In this document: in pieces, positions 31,440 through 44,159 of the stretch
Numbering within the stretch: position 1 is the stretch's first letter
Layout: each line of letters begins with the position of its first letter
Assembly (NCBI GenBank): GCA_031841125.1
Contig: CM063107.1
Coordinates: 60,585,814-60,649,813, forward strand
Length of the DNA: 64,000 nt
Source: Acanthococcus lagerstroemiae
Taxonomy: Eukaryota > Arthropoda > Insecta > Hemiptera > Eriococcidae
Reading direction: 5' to 3'
Notes under the pieces: model-generated
Databases searched by the model: none
What the model saw: only the letters and a program-made list of their open reading frames with translations
What the model was told of the DNA's origin: nothing
Program-made: the position numbers and the translations under genes

Positions 31440-32848
31440 ATTGCGAGTTTTTTTGGTCAGTAATTTCCTGATTAAAAAATCCTCCATTTTAGTATTATTA
31501 GCAAGACGTATATTTTTTTCTTTATCCTTCTCGGATTTTTGTAATTTCCATTTATTCCTACATTCATTCTCAGTGTGTGCCCTTTGATATCCTAATTTTT
31601 CACATATGGTACAAATTTTACTATCCCTATTATTTTTATCATAATTGAATAAGGCTTTCCTTTAGATTAATTTTGTTTATTATTATTGTTATTATGTTTT
31701 TTAAAATCTTTATTAATGTTGCTGTTGTCCCTCAGAAGGGGGGGGGGGTTAAATCAAGTCAGCCAAGTTCGGCGAGAAGTTTCCCAAATATATCAATAGT
31801 TTTTCTATTAATTTTTTGGACCTGGGCAGTCCTATTACTGTTAATCCTATACACGTGACTTTCCCATGAGTTCGGAATCGGTATCAATTCACAAATTCAT
31901 TTTTTTAATAGCATATTCTGAAAATGAAGTTCCCTAGTAGCATACCATATTTCAGACCAACCTTTTTCATTAAATGCTTCCAAAAACTTTGAACTCCAAT
32001 CTTCATCCCAGGTATCTTCCACAGAGAGCTTTCAATTTGCTTGGAACCATTCCAATAGTGAACCTTCAAGAAAAAGTTGAAGAGCTTCCACACGTTGGTT
32101 TGTATCAATTTTTAGGCGATCACTGTTGGCAACAAATGTATGTAGCCAGACTCTGGCTTTTTGTTTTATGCCGGTAAATTTTTCCACCACCATATCCTTT
32201 GTGATACTCTGAAGAGAACGTTTTTTGTTTTTTTTTTCATTGCCTCGAATCTGTCGGGAACAAGGAAGACTTCTTCTGACAATGATTCTTCCAAAAACAA
32301 CTCGTTGTAGACCAGATTGCCTCCATCATCAAAATAAATTTTTTTCATATCTTCCAAAAGTATAACCAAGGCTGAATTTAAGATTTCATGGCCCTGGGGC
32401 CCAGGAAGATGTCCAAAGTGTCAAGATACCCCCACCCCCCAAAAAAAACACTGAAGTTTTAAATTACAAGTAAAAATAATTCAAAGTACACATAAAGTAT
32501 GAACAACATATTATTTGTAATAACGACACTTTCATGACTTTTATGGAGGCCCCTAATTTGTGGAGACCCCCTGGGCCCCACCCTAAATCCGGCCCTGAGT
32601 ATAACCAAAACTCGACGGAATTGACCATGCGTTTTTATTGTCTTAATTGCATTCTTGATTGCAGGTAACTTTGCTAGTTCTGTGTGCGATGTGAAGACAT
32701 ATTTCTCTCTTGGAAAGAGATAGATTTCTTCTTTACCTTCGATTTGTAAGAAATGTACTGCGAGCACAGAAGTTTTTGGGTTCGTAGTTGCTTTAGCAGA
32801 TATTGTGAATCGAACTTTCATTTTGAACACATCACTGGAGTTACTCAA
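31440..32848 (-). pseudogene. Gypsy gag-like protein with zinc knuckle
   Basis: The minus strand encodes a gag polyprotein. From 32848 it shows KMKVRFTISAKATTNPKTSV and LPAIKNAIKTIKTHGQFRRV. The hAT MITE interrupts at 32597. The gag resumes with ILLEDMKKIYFDDGGNLVYN, then VFLVPDRFEAMKKKTKNVLF. After frameshifts follow IKQKARVWLHTFVANSDRL, LFLEGSLLEWFQANR and KFLEAFNEKGWSEIWYATRE, the capsid-like core. Near 31610 it ends with the cysteine-histidine segment KICTICEKLGYQRAHTENEC. Family role: packaging element RNA into particles. At least two frameshifts and the MITE disable it. Confidence 0.85.
32367..32597. mobile_element. 231-bp hAT MITE with perfect 8-bp target duplication
   Basis: Starts CAAGGCTGAATTTA and ends TAAATCCGGCCCTG (reverse complement CAGGGCCGGATTTA). 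Identical flanks AGTATAAC (32359-32366 and 32598-32605) are the 8-bp duplication. It interrupts the Gypsy gag reading frame, so it is younger than that insertion. Confidence 0.95.
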
Positions 32849-32849
32849 T

Positions 32850-34355
32850 CGCGAAAGCGGAAAATCGTTATGAATTTAAATATCGATTTATAAGTTTGTA
32901 AAGAGCTGAAATGATTGGTACTCCGAAGATGCGACGTTTTTTATTGAATTAAGTACACGCGAATAGATACGAAGTACATACTCACTAATCTTCCACGATG
33001 AGACTGATTACATTCAAGCATTTGCCGGCCGCATAGACCGTATGTGTTAGGGCGTGCATCATGCCTTATCGCATCAGTCCCGATATGTAACTCATAAAAT
33101 AATACACTTATGGACTAAAGACTAGTAATTGCACACTCTTGGCTAAATGGACCCGTTGCGAACAATAAACTCGATCTTACACGTATGTCCTTGGCATTTT
33201 TGAAATGCATAAACATCCAATTTGTACTTGTTTATTGACTGGACATAAGCAGAACATTGAAACTAATCGCTTACTAGCTTCAAGAACAAATGAGTAATTC
33301 TGTGCAAATTCACTCCTCCACGTTTTTTTCAGTTTTTTTGACCAATTGCGACGTCACTATACTGTTTAATACACAATAGTTTACTTTCATTATGACCGCA
33401 ATTAGATTTTTCGTTTAATGATACCAAACGCATCACAGTTTCTTTTCATTTTCACCTACTATCTGAAGCCATTTCTGTGATGTAATTTGTATACACTTTT
33501 TCCAGTTCTACCCAAACAACCTGACAACGCTGCCTGGAAATGTGGAATTACATGCAGCTACGACATTCTACATTACAAGCAACGCGTCAGTGTTACCACA
33601 CGTCCTGTTTTCTCCCTCGCGCTTGTAGGATTAATGAAAACATGCGCGTGCCGAGTCACCTCATGATTGCAAAGTCATCCCCTGTTATGTACTCACAAAC
33701 CGCAGAATTTGCTTTCTTTCATTTAATATTAATAGTAGATGAATTCAAAATGAGCTGGTGTTTACTTCCTTAGGTTATTTTAACCAGTTTTAATTATGTC
33801 GCTTACGTGTGTACTGTTAAGAGAGGGGAAAACTCTGCCTCCGGTGTAATATATCTCTACTGCCGACGTGAAAAAATTTTAGGTTATCATCTTTCTCTTA
33901 CATACCTGTCGGCTAAAATTAGGAAGAAAGTTAACGTGATTAATAATTGAACTCGAGTTTTGAGTAAATAGATGGTTTACTCGTTCAATAGAAAGTTCAC
34001 CATTAAACTTTCAATTGCCATATAGCTGTTTCAATAGACAACAAACTTTGAAGGAGCTGGCAAACTTTCCATCGAGTTTAATGGCTTTCAAATTCTATCG
34101 CCTAAGAGCTTAGTTCACCGAACTATTACATAAATTTACAGTTAAACTCACCTTCCAGCAACAGTAACCAATTTTTTCCACGCTCGCGTCTCTTTATTAT
34201 TTAAATGTATTTCATTACACGGGGAAATATTTCGATGCCTTTTCGTCACGCACTCGAATCCAGCGGTTAAGACGGATGCCTTTACTATTTATCGATTCGT
34301 TTCAACAATCGCATGCAGTATTGATATGGAGCCAAGTTTCCTGGCTTTTAGCATA

Positions 34356-34390
<35 letters not shown>

Positions 34391-36950
34391 GGTACCTATA
34401 TATGGGGTAAACACCGGCAGCTAAATCTGCGGAATGTGTTGGAAAATACATGTGAAAATAATCGCGAACATTTTCGTGGCTGTTTGTACGAAAAACTCTA
34501 ATTCTCGAGCAGAGAGGAAAAAAGTTAATTGTTGGCGGCTTTTCAACTTTCGAGCAGTTAACAGAGCAGATTAGCGATGCGTGAGCCATAGCGGGTTGGA
34601 CGCAGATAGGTGCCACCTTTTTAAGATTAATTTAAAAGTTTTCACCGTTCGTTATACGAAACTGAAAATGTCTTCCGGAATTTTTCTTCTTATGTATGTC
34701 GTGGCGGCGAGGGGAAGACAGAAGAAGATAAATAGTTTGTGAAATTGATACAGAAAGAAGAAAATTAGAAACGTGTACGATGGAAGAAAAAATCATTCCA
34801 CAGGTGTCGAGAGATATAGGTATACGTTAACGAATAATTACATTTATCGAATAGAAACTCATCAAATACGCTAGATTGTAGGCTTGCCGTCTCCCCGGAT
34901 TTTCGGAGGGCGCATTCGAGCAACAGATTATAAATTATTAATTTTGTTATTCGTTTCTGAAACGTAAGAGCTCAGCTTCTATTGCTCGTCTTCATTTTGA
35001 GCTGATGATTGCATAAACTTTATTAAGCTCCTCGGAGATATTTTCTCACCCTGCCCGTCCAGTTGTGCACAGGAGAGGGTTCTGCGAATAGGGTATGTAA
35101 AAGTGCCAGGTTCGGATCGCGATTTCGAAAGTTTTCGACAAATTTGTGTATTCACGAAAAAAAGCCAAGATGGAGAAACTAAATTCTGGGCTCACAAAAA
35201 AAGTTTACGCAGACCCTAATAACATTAATTCGCAATAACAGACGAAACATATCGTACTAGAGTCATTCTTCAGAAACTGAGATTATTTTGTTACCAGAAA
35301 ATCTTGAACCACAACTTCCGATTCCTTTCACTTATTTAATAATAAATTTTTGGAGGGTTGTGGGCATTTTAGGTTAGACAATAACATCCGCAACAAATTT
35401 CACCAATTCAATTCATCAAACAGGCCAATTAGAGGAGGGTGGGGCAAGAGTCCGCACTAAGTGTTCAGCAGGATGTATCTGCCTAAAGATAACTATTTTG
35501 TGAGTAATTTTTTTTTAATGTTAAAATGTATCTTAAACTACAAAATAGAAGCGCCATCTATTCATTAAAACGGTATTATTTTCAGAGAATAACATTTTTA
35601 AACGACACCCTGAGTAGGACTTATGCCCCATGGTATGGGGCAACTTCTTCTTCTTCTTCTTCAAAAAGGGAAGAATTTATTTTCCCTTTTTAAGAAAAAG
35701 GATGAAATTCTTCTCATTCTAGAAAGAGGTGTTTTTCTTCGTGTTAAAAGAAACAAACATCTAATTTGATGTTCAGAATGAGCAATCCAAAACATTTTAT
35801 TTAAGTAATTTTCATGGTTTTTCGGGTAAGACAAACTGGACCCTACAAATGAAAAAACAAGCTAAACCGGGATCAAATCGAAAACTGAATTGAATTTTCA
35901 AGCTCAGTAAAACACACAAAAACTATTCCAATAATTTATTCAACTTTTTTAGCCAAGTAAAACTGGTTCTATTGAAAGAATCAAATTTAGATGTTGGCTC
36001 CCAAATCAATGTCAAATCCAAATCTGTTTGAATTTTTTTGTAAAACTTCAACCGTAAAATTTAAAATTAGATTGAATTTTAAAGATTATAACGTTTGTAA
36101 TTTAAAAAAAAAATCATTGACTACAATTAAACGTTATTTTTAATCACAAAAAAACGATCAATAATTAATTTTAATTATAAATCAGGTCTTCATTAATCCT
36201 ACTTTCGAAAAAAGGAATCGGCGAACCAAGAGACCTCTCTTTTATTATTTCCTTCAATATGCTTTCGCCTGAGTCAATATTCGAAAAAGGAAAAGTCGAT
36301 CGACTTTGGGCCATGGTTGAACGTTCGAACTCAGTAACGCAAGAAAAAAATCATTATCCTGATTCTTTGTTTGATTTTTTATATTGAACAGTTTTACCCA
36401 TTTGAAGCAGTCAAATTTAATTTGTATGGCTTGAATTAGAGTCGGATTTAAAATCTAACTGAATTTTCGAAATTGGTAACCCAAAAAGCTCCTATGCCGT
36501 CGTCAAATGGGTTCATTTGAAGGACTCAAATTTTGATTTTATTGCCAAATCGGCGTCTGATAAAACATCTAATAAGATGTTTGAACTTGGCACTACAAAA
36601 AAACCTTGTTAAATTTTTTCAGCAAATTCAAACTACCTCCTCACGAAGAGGAAAAGTCTAATTTGTTGCGAAAATCGGAGTTAAACTGAATATCTTTCTG
36701 ATTACATTTTCGAATTTAGCAACTCGAAATACTTCTGTTTCCATATTTCTCTTGATAGGATCCCATTTAAAATTTCAAATGTGGTAGCGCGACAGTCCCA
36801 AATTTTTTCGCCCTAGAATAAACTAAACTCCTTGAAGATAACCACTGATCCCATATTGATTCGCCTTCGCAATAATAGAAAAAGTAAGGGGGCAAATTGG
36901 TGAAACAGCTTGTACATATTTTTATTTGACTCACTGAAATCAAAAGTGGA
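32850..36950. other. intronic sequence without recognised gene
   Basis: This is part of gustatory receptor intron 3. It contains a T homopolymer of about 28-30 at 34359-34387, a small inverted pair around ACCATTAAACTTTC (34000-34085) and a probable MITE at 35436-35625. Open frames have no known domain. A 5' LTR for the Gypsy element would be expected in 32900-33500 but could not be defined. Confidence 0.5.
35436..35625. mobile_element. short MITE with GGGGCA ends
   Basis: Left GGTGGGGCAAGAGTCCG and right (reverse complement) ATGGGGCATAAGTCC are inverted relatives, bounding ~190 bp. This resembles pogo-type G-rich termini. Confidence 0.5.
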
Positions 36951-36956
36951 TCATAC

Positions 36957-37183
36957 TTCTTCATTAAGAAAATCCTCTCCTTGACACAGCACGTACAGTC
37001 TTGAAGTCTTCACGACAACGTAGGTAAGTGCCATCCAAATATTTTTGAGAATCTGTCTATCATCATCCGTCAAAAATCGGTGAACACAGTAAGCTGCATG
37101 GTACGAAAAACACAATATAGTAATATAAAAATCGGCAATCATGAAAAGCAGAAGAAATTTATATCTATCCACAAGTTCTTCCA
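36957..37183 (-). CDS. gustatory receptor exon 3
   Basis: This 227-bp exon starts after the acceptor TATATGTTGCAG and ends at the donor GAA|GTATGA. The first two bases complete a valine codon with the last base of exon 2 (phase 1); it ends in phase 0. It encodes EELVDRYKFLLLFMIADFYI, then TILCFSYHAAYC, and ends KTSRLYVLCQGEDFLNEE. This is transmembrane segments 5-6 plus the conserved cysteine-containing loop of insect gustatory receptors. It follows exon 2 after a 3.5-kb intron. Confidence 0.9.
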
Positions 37184-37189
37184 CTGCAA

Positions 37190-38830
37190 CATATAAAAAG
37201 GAAAATATAATTTAAAAAAAAAAGACAAAAATAATAAAGAATAATAGGTAAGTAATTCATGTCATGAAATTTGATTACCTTTCAAGATTCATGATGAGAA
37301 TATAGTTATTACACTTACTATGAATATATGTACTGGTGAAAGAATGAAAGTGATATAAGAATTTGAATCTGTGTAGTTAATAAATACCTAACAAATAATT
37401 GAAGAGTGTTACTGCGAACTGTGCTAAGTCCAAAATAATCAAGTTCGACTTTATGACGCGATCTGGCGGCAGAAAGTGTTACTGACAACTATTATAGATC
37501 CAAACGAGTCAGGGTTGTTCATAAAACTTTTTGTTTAAATCTCGCCCACAAAGAAACTTGAATGCTCAGTGTCGCCAATTTCGGGAATTTTTACGCTGCT
37601 AACTTAATTTTGTCAAACTAGCCTATGCACAGTTTGCAGTAACACTGTTCATATTATTGAGAGTGTGCTCGACCTCGTTTATGAACCCTGTGTATCCTTT
37701 CTCAATAGAAAACTTAAAATTGGAAATGAGCATACAAAAAAAGAAGAAAACAAGCAGCTAGCTGCTGGAAGAGGGTCGGCTCTCGACTGAAAAATTAGAG
37801 ACTAACCTATCTCTTATTGGCGGTCGTTGGAAAAGACATCAGAAAAAGACCTATTGGTAATCATGTTTAAGGTCTTTTGTTCCAGAATATAAGAGCTGAT
37901 AGATGAAAGGTAATTGGAATGACACTACACACACACTAACAGCACATGGTAAGTTCAAAAGGCTTCAGACTGCGAAGCTGCAGGCTCCGCAAACATTCGC
38001 ACTTCGATCATGGTCGAAGATTTCATCCAATTTCTAATTTCTGAAGAGCAATTGATCAACAGATAAAAGACCAACACTACTCCTAGCCGACCCTAAAAAC
38101 ATCAAATGATTAGCGAACAACTATCCACTTCTAAGGGAATGAAAACAACGTAATATTCACGCTAGCAGATTCTCTATTCGCTTGATAATAATTATACGCA
38201 TAAGTACGACATACATAAATCCTATGACTGATTTGTCTGAATAATATTACACAAGACATTGGTACAAACATAATGTTCACTTCAAGATACTGATTTACTG
38301 ATAACGTCTCCACATGCTATACATATTACAACTCATCTGCTTCTCGCTACTACTGGTAAGTGGCGACAGAAAACGTTCTTCTATATTATCTACTCAAAAC
38401 TCAATTCAACCAATTCAGGTGGCACCTTAGGATGAAGAAATCGTAACTCTTTGTGGGGTTTGCTAAAAACTCAGCATTGACATAAGAACGATGGAAAGTC
38501 GCTTGATAATAATTATAATTAATCATGAAATAATCAAAACAATGTAATTCAGGAATGTTAACGGCTTTGACAACCCTAATAAAAACTTTTACAAAAAATA
38601 CCCCGTCAACACATAACGACAGAACACACCGCTTATTCGAAAACCCACAAAGATAACGAGAATATGATGGCCGAAGTAGACAATCAGCGCTACTAGTGTG
38701 TCACTAGGTACGACCTAATATACTGGAACAGATGAATTGAAATTTTGATTGCAATATATAGGCTCGGAGTAGCCGACTCTAAAAAGTAGCACAGTACTGG
38801 ACGAAAATAGTAAATGTTAGATTTGATCAT
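37190..38830. other. intron 2 sequence without recognised gene
   Basis: AT-rich with scattered short open frames and no motif. TIR elements occupy 38838-39086 and 39400-39880 further along the same intron. Confidence 0.45.
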
Positions 38831-38837
38831 TTATAAC

Positions 38838-39086
38838 TCGATCTACAAGGATTGACACAAAATTGACCTCCGTCAATTTTGCGAATTTGGACACAGTATT
38901 TTGACATTTTGATGATATTTCTACCAATCAGAGCACTCCGACGCATTTTTAACTTCTTGACACACTTTTGACCGATCAATTCTGCTATACAAGTGGGCGA
39001 CGCCTACGTGATTGTTAAGTGCCGACACTATTTTGACTCAAAAAGAGTGTCAAAAATGTCTTTTGACGCTGATTTTGCAGATCGGA
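38838..39086. mobile_element. 250-bp TIR element related to 29502-31261
   Basis: Left CGATCTACAAGGATTGACAC and right (reverse complement) CCGATCTGCAAAATCAGCG share the CGATCT(A/G)C terminus of the larger element. The interior also carries TTGACAC/TGTCAAA motifs. Probably a non-autonomous relative. Confidence 0.6.
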
Positions 39087-39399
39087 TAGGTAGATCAGTA
39101 GGTCAGTAGGTACCTACAGTCTGTTCCAAATAGAGTATCAATAACCCATAGACGTGGCGGTATTACAGGGGAAAAGGGAGGTAAGAAATTCACACTGAAC
39201 GCGTTAGAGACGCGGCGCACGTTCTCAGCAAGTGATACTTGATTGGTTGAAAAATCGAACTCGCGAACGCATTAGTCTGTGGCCGGTCTCAGAGTTTTTG
39301 ATACACTTATTTAGTGGTAATACCAGTGGTTTGGTTTCTGAATATTCGATAGTGTTAGCATGTCCTTTCCAGGTAAGTAACATGGATTCTGATTCAAGA

Positions 39400-39880
39400 A
39401 GTTCGATTACACTACTGAACAAAATGAAATTTTTTGTTTGCACAATGCATTTAGGGAGATGATTCTTGAGTACTTTTCAACGCTGAATATACAGTGCGGA
39501 CGTTTTTCTCTATCACACGTCTAGTTCTTCTGATCAAAAATTATAAAAAATTCAACTAAATGTGTTCAAAAAGAGGTTTAGGAACTGAATGTCGTCATAC
39601 TGATTCGTGTTGTTGTGTGTTGAGATTGTGTGTGTGGTGTGTTTTCCGTCTGTTTGTTTTCTGTTATAGTGGTCTGATAATACTGATAATATCAGTCAGT
39701 GGTACCGCTTATTCCATTGCAAAAACAAAATGGAAACGAATTTCAATCATTCAGAACTCCGAATTGTGACGTGATAGAGAAAAATGGGTCGCAGTATCGT
39801 GTTCAGCGTTAAAAAGTACCTACCTCAGAATCACCTGACGAAATGCGTTGTGCAAAATAGTTGTTCAGTAGTGTTATTAT
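39400..39880. mobile_element. fold-back element with ~140-bp inverted arms
   Basis: The left arm (39405-39545) includes ACACTACTGAACAA, TGCACAATGCATTT, TACTTTTCAACGCTGA and TTTTTCTCTATCAC. The right arm (39738-39870) contains their inverted counterparts (GTGATAGAGAAAAA, TCAGCGTTAAAAAGTA, AAATGCGTTGTGCA, TTGTTCAGTAGTGT). The ~190-bp centre has no known function. Confidence 0.8.
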
Positions 39881-40387
39881 CTATCATTGTATATGTAACC
39901 AGGCAGGTCTATGAACAGATTACACACTCGTGTAGGTAACAATAATTTTCCATAAAAATAAGAAGGTACCTTGGTACGCACTGGAACCATTGGTAACACT
40001 TTATTGAATGAATATTATTCTCTTCTATATTATTTATAACAATAAGTATGAATTTCAAAATTAAGGTTGAGTAAACGTATCAAGAATTTATACTTGTTTG
40101 ATCTTCGAGTTTTTCAACGTTGCATTCAGTTGTTGTTCCTATCAATACTACTTACTTGTTCTGCTGATTCTGTTTCGTGGAAATAATCATCGTTCTTTGT
40201 TTCTCCCTTTATCATTCGCAGATCATCCTCGGTTAAATTCTTTTCATTCTCCTGTTCTTACTCACGGTTTTGTGAAAATACCTAATTTATTATTTTTCTA
40301 TTCACTACGAGAAACTTTCGTTCATCGCCCTTTACTCAGAAGGCGCCCTTTAAATAATTCCTGTAACCGACTGACATGATCCTCATT

Positions 40388-40645
40388 TCGGGACGTCCCG
40401 AAGAGTTTTTTCTGGAGGGGCAAGAATTGTTAAATTCCCAACTGACTCAAGTCAAAATTCCCAAGTATCAAAATTTGTTTGTATTGGCTAAAGAAAGAAT
40501 AAAGAAAGAAAGAAAAAGAAGAAAAAACTTTTGATTTGTTGGATTTTCCAACTTTTGATCCATCTATCCATCTATTGAAATTTCTCAGCTCCGGCGGATG
40601 CTTGGGGAGCAAGCTGCCCCCGTGCCCCCCATATTTTTGTCCCTG
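40388..40645. repeat. copy of the CAGGGACGTA hAT MITE family
   Basis: GGGACGTCCCGAAGAG, TCAAAATTCCCAAGTATC and CTTTTGATTTGTTGGATTTT match the interior of the 17887-18266 MITE. The right end is GTCCCTGTCCCTA. Target duplications were not identified. Confidence 0.65.
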
Positions 40646-40695
40646 TCCCTATTGTACTTATGTTTGCCTGATCATAGGTACAGGTACCTACTTAC

Positions 40696-40979
40696 CAATA
40701 ACAGTACACTGATAATGCAAGAATCGCAGCTCCTTTATTCCTGCAAAATCGTTTTGTTTGAAAACTACGATTGGAAAATTGTTCCTGTATTTGCAACGAT
40801 GTCGTACATAATACCCGTTCTCAGAAACGATCATATAAGATAGTTTCTCCTTAATCGCTTGTAGAGTACTTCTCACCAAGTGTAACAGCATGTAAACTGT
40901 GCTTTCCACGGGGAATACTAGCGCATTGTTCCACGCCGTTCCCAAAGCCACTAATATCGGCCAAATACTCGTGAATTCT
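40696..40979 (-). CDS. gustatory receptor exon 2
   Basis: This 284-bp exon starts after the acceptor CATATTTTTTGCAG and ends at the donor ATTG|GTAAGT. The first base completes the codon split by exon 1 (phase 2: AG/A giving Arg from the intact exon 1, or CA/A giving Gln from the decayed copy). It encodes EFTSIWPILVALGTAWNNAL, then HLVRSTLQAIKEKLSYMI, and ends with KELRFLHYQCTVI. This fits transmembrane segment 4 and the second intracellular loop, including the LR-x-x-H-x-x-C pattern before segment 5. No second copy of this exon exists in the window, so both exon-1 copies would have to use it. Confidence 0.9.
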
Positions 40980-40984
40980 CTGCA

Positions 40985-42490
40985 AAAAATATGAAAAACA
41001 TAACAAGTACGTGAAGTTGCATTCACTTATTTAACAGGAATATGAGTCAAAGACGTTACTAAGATGTGTATCAGTCGCATGATCACGAATTAATATCTAG
41101 GTACTTCTAGAACAAATTGAGCACTGCAAACTAACATACTCGTCAGATTGGTTGTTACTCAACATTACCAGACATTTATTATTGCAAGAGATTAGGGCAG
41201 ACGCAAGGAGCCCCTGAGCCGACACATTTTAGCGGAGTGGAAGCATAATACTTTTCAACTCAACAGTGGGGTAGCCAAGAGGGCGTTGCGATTTCGTCAA
41301 ATGGTGGGTTTATTAAATTTAGCCCCTCCCCCTCTAACACCATCCCACTGATCAAAACCAAACCCCTCTCCAACACTAGACTGGCTACATGTCACTATAG
41401 CTGAAGCTGAAACTGGAACATAAAATCTGGAGCCAGTGGTAGAATTTCAGCCGGGGCCAGAGTCTGGATCACTTTGATTTCTATGCTGGAATTCCACCTC
41501 CTCTTCCACAGGAAGCTAGGGTTGCAGAGGATCAAAATAAAAATTATTTCGTTGGAAGGCAACTGCCCGTCGCCATACGTACCAAGACGAGGAGATGAGG
41601 GGTGAGTGAAGAGGAAGCCGGTGGGGCACCCAAATTCCAGGTTAGTGCAGGGTGAGCGTTAACCTCGCTCAGTAGGAGCCCCATGGTGGCTCTAGCAGGA
41701 CAGCACGTACCGGAAGCGGAACGGCGAAATGGCGCCTCGGGCCGGCCTCAAAGCGTCCCTCCGGCCACTGATGCGATGCACGAAAGGGTAGTTTCCGGGG
41801 CCGAGGTGTGGTGTCTCAGGGGCCACTGGGCAAACTAGCGACTAAAATTCAACAATTTCCGCTGAAACCTAAAGAAAGAAAAAAAAAGGTTCTAACTTTT
41901 CCAATTTTTCTGAACTGAGTAATACTCGTAGAATCTGTCGAAGACCAATTTTTCTAGATCATGGCGGTTAAACTGTCCCTTATTTTGCGACTTTTCACGG
42001 ATCTTTTGGGACTGCATAGAAATTGGTGCCACGAAGTTCGAAAAGCATGGCCCTTGAAAATTTCAGCTCGATCAGAAGAGGCCAACACATGCCGCGTGTC
42101 CCCTAGCCCTCGTACGGAAAGTAACATGCAGTTTTGACATTTTAAACTAATTTTTTATTACCTCGCTTGTAGTAAAGCTAAAAATATTCGAACATGAGTT
42201 CTAAATACGGGCTTGGATATGATTTAAATTTAAAATTGTTTGACTCCACGATCTAGATCGATACCTTCTGGGGGAAAGGGGTCCAAAATGGGGGAAGGAA
42301 TGGTTAAAAGCGAAATTAATTCGAGACTAGTGTTGATTTCCAGACTTCCAAGATTACTGATTCCGATTTTGGAGGTTAAATGACTTCGCGATCAAAGACA
42401 AAAATAAGGGGGGAGAGATTAGTTTGTGGAACACCCTATATGATTATAAAATGTAAAAATATTCCTGATGAGTGATGACTATGAGACAAA
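40985..42490. other. intron 1 sequence with repeat Z, no gene
   Basis: Contains a GC-richer repeat segment at about 41540-41830 (GCCATACGTACCAAGACGAG, and GATGCGATGCACGAAAGGGT shared with 26166-26185). No coding region was recognised. Confidence 0.5.
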
Positions 42491-42497
42491 TATCATA

Positions 42498-43898
42498 AAG
42501 GGCTGTCAAAAATCAAAAAATTTTCTTATTGATTTAAATCAATGTTTTGTGTTTTTCCTTATCGATTTAGATCGATTTTCGATCGATAATTCAATAATGA
42601 AAATAATTTTTCAAGCTACGTTGTACAGAGTGCTCATTTCCCATAATTTAAGCCTGTAGCCTGCACTCCTGCAGCCAAATATACACGAAAATGGGAAATC
42701 AGAGTTGAAATGCTGATCATGTTCTTTTTACAAACTAGCTCTGGATAATGGGAGATGGCGGGATGGAACATTGCATTCGCATTATTTTCAAGAGAGAAGT
42801 AAAATATGAAATACGTTCTGTGTGGAATAGGTTCTTTAATACGGGGAGCGTATGACAATTTTTCCAGATTCTTTATTTCAATTTTCAAAGGCTATAGCAG
42901 GGTGCAACCGATGAATCGGCCTAAGTCGATTTTTTCAAATTTTTCTTCAAATATCAGTTGGTTTATCAGTGTGTGCGTTCATGGCAAATTCTTTCATTTA
43001 TCATGAGTCAAATGTGCAGTACTTGTACCCCATAGGGCCTATTCACAATTAAAACTTGTAGGTACTTGAAACAAATACAAGACCAACAGCACTACTTAGT
43101 CCAATGTTATTCAAAGGCTTTTTACGTGCATTTTATTTCATTTAATTAATTAATTAATTTATTTATTTATTTTAAAATTTCATTTCCATCGTTTATCTAT
43201 CTAAAATCACTACAGTAAAAATATCGTATCTCCATGAAAAAGTATGGGGGTTGCTCAAAATTTTAGAGGGAGGTTACCCTTCATATAGCTCTTACTTGAA
43301 AAGAAACTGGTGCTGGGTTCGGTATTTCAGCTTCATGAGCAAAAATCAGTGGAAAGAAACGAAAAAAATAATTTCTTAAAATTGCTGAACATGGCATAAA
43401 GGCGAGAAATGCGATGAGAAATATTTGTAAATTAAAATTGTTTGCATACTCAAAAATGGCGGCGTGGGCGTTATTTTTAAAATTTCAAAATCGATTGTAA
43501 AAGTCAAAAAAGGTAGAAAAAAATTTCAAAAAATTTTGTATTCATATTGGAAACTTTCATCTACCTACCAAATTTTGAACCATTCGAACAAAAGATGCTC
43601 AAGATAGAGCTGAAAGAGCGAAAATCATATATTTCGAAGCCACGCCCCTCTGGAGGGGGATAGGATTGTAACGATGGGCTTTGAAATTTTCTTTCATCAC
43701 TGTAAATAGAGGACTGAAGAAAAATGTAGAAAAATCGACTTAGGCCGATTCACCTATCTTACACACCCACAAAGTTTTTCAGTGTTATTGCCTGAAGAAA
43801 AATCGATTAAACGATAACTCGAGGATTCACATCGATAATCGATAAGAGGCAAGCTTATCGATTTAAATCGACTTTGGATCGATTTTTTGACAGCCCTA
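42498..43898. mobile_element. 1.4-kb hAT-like element, no transposase
   Basis: Termini are AAGGGCTGTCAAAAATC on the left and (reverse complement) TAGGGCTGTCAAAAAATCG on the right. Flanks ATATCATA and ATATCATC agree at 7 of 8 bases, consistent with an 8-bp hAT target duplication. Subterminal regions are rich in ATCGAT palindromic motifs (42565-42590 and 43800-43880). The interior has no recognised coding region. Confidence 0.75.
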
Positions 43899-43924
43899 AT
43901 ATCATCGATATAAATGATCTCATC

Positions 43925-44110
43925 TCAAGGATGTAGCGAAGAGCTTTTCCTGGAGGGGCAGACATTGTCACATTCGCAACTGACTTAAGTCAAAATTCCC
44001 AAGTATGAAAATTCGTTTGTATTGGCTAAAAAAAAAACTTTTGACTTGTTAGATTTTCCGACTTTTGATCCATCTACTAAAATTTCCCAACTCCGGCGGA
44101 GGCTTACCCC
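43925..44110. repeat. copy of the CAGGGACGTA hAT MITE family
   Basis: GTAGCGAAGAGCTTTTCCTGG, TCAAAATTCCCAAGTATG and CTTTTGACTTGTTAGATTTT match other members. It stands immediately before the tandem array at 44160-45300; another copy stands right after it. Confidence 0.65.
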
Positions 44111-44159
44111 CCCCCCCCCCGTGACCCTCGTTATTTTCGTCCCCGCCCTCTCCACCCTA

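Larger units (their letters stand above)
28630..32850 (-). mobile_element. Ty3/Gypsy-like LTR retrotransposon remnant with nested insertions
   Basis: Reading the minus strand: gag (32848-31440), aspartic protease (31410-31262 and 29501-29370), reverse transcriptase start (29245-28636). A hAT MITE (32367-32597) is nested in gag and a 1.76-kb TIR element (29502-31261) in the protease. The element breaks off at the RT catalytic site, where it joins a Helitron fragment. RNase H, integrase and a 3' LTR are absent and no 5' LTR could be recognised upstream of gag. It lies in the same orientation as the gustatory receptor gene, inside its intron 3. Confidence 0.85.

Noticed and set aside
32850..33500. 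5' LTR of the Gypsy element
   Set aside because: Expected here, but no paired LTR, TG...CA ends or primer-binding site could be identified.
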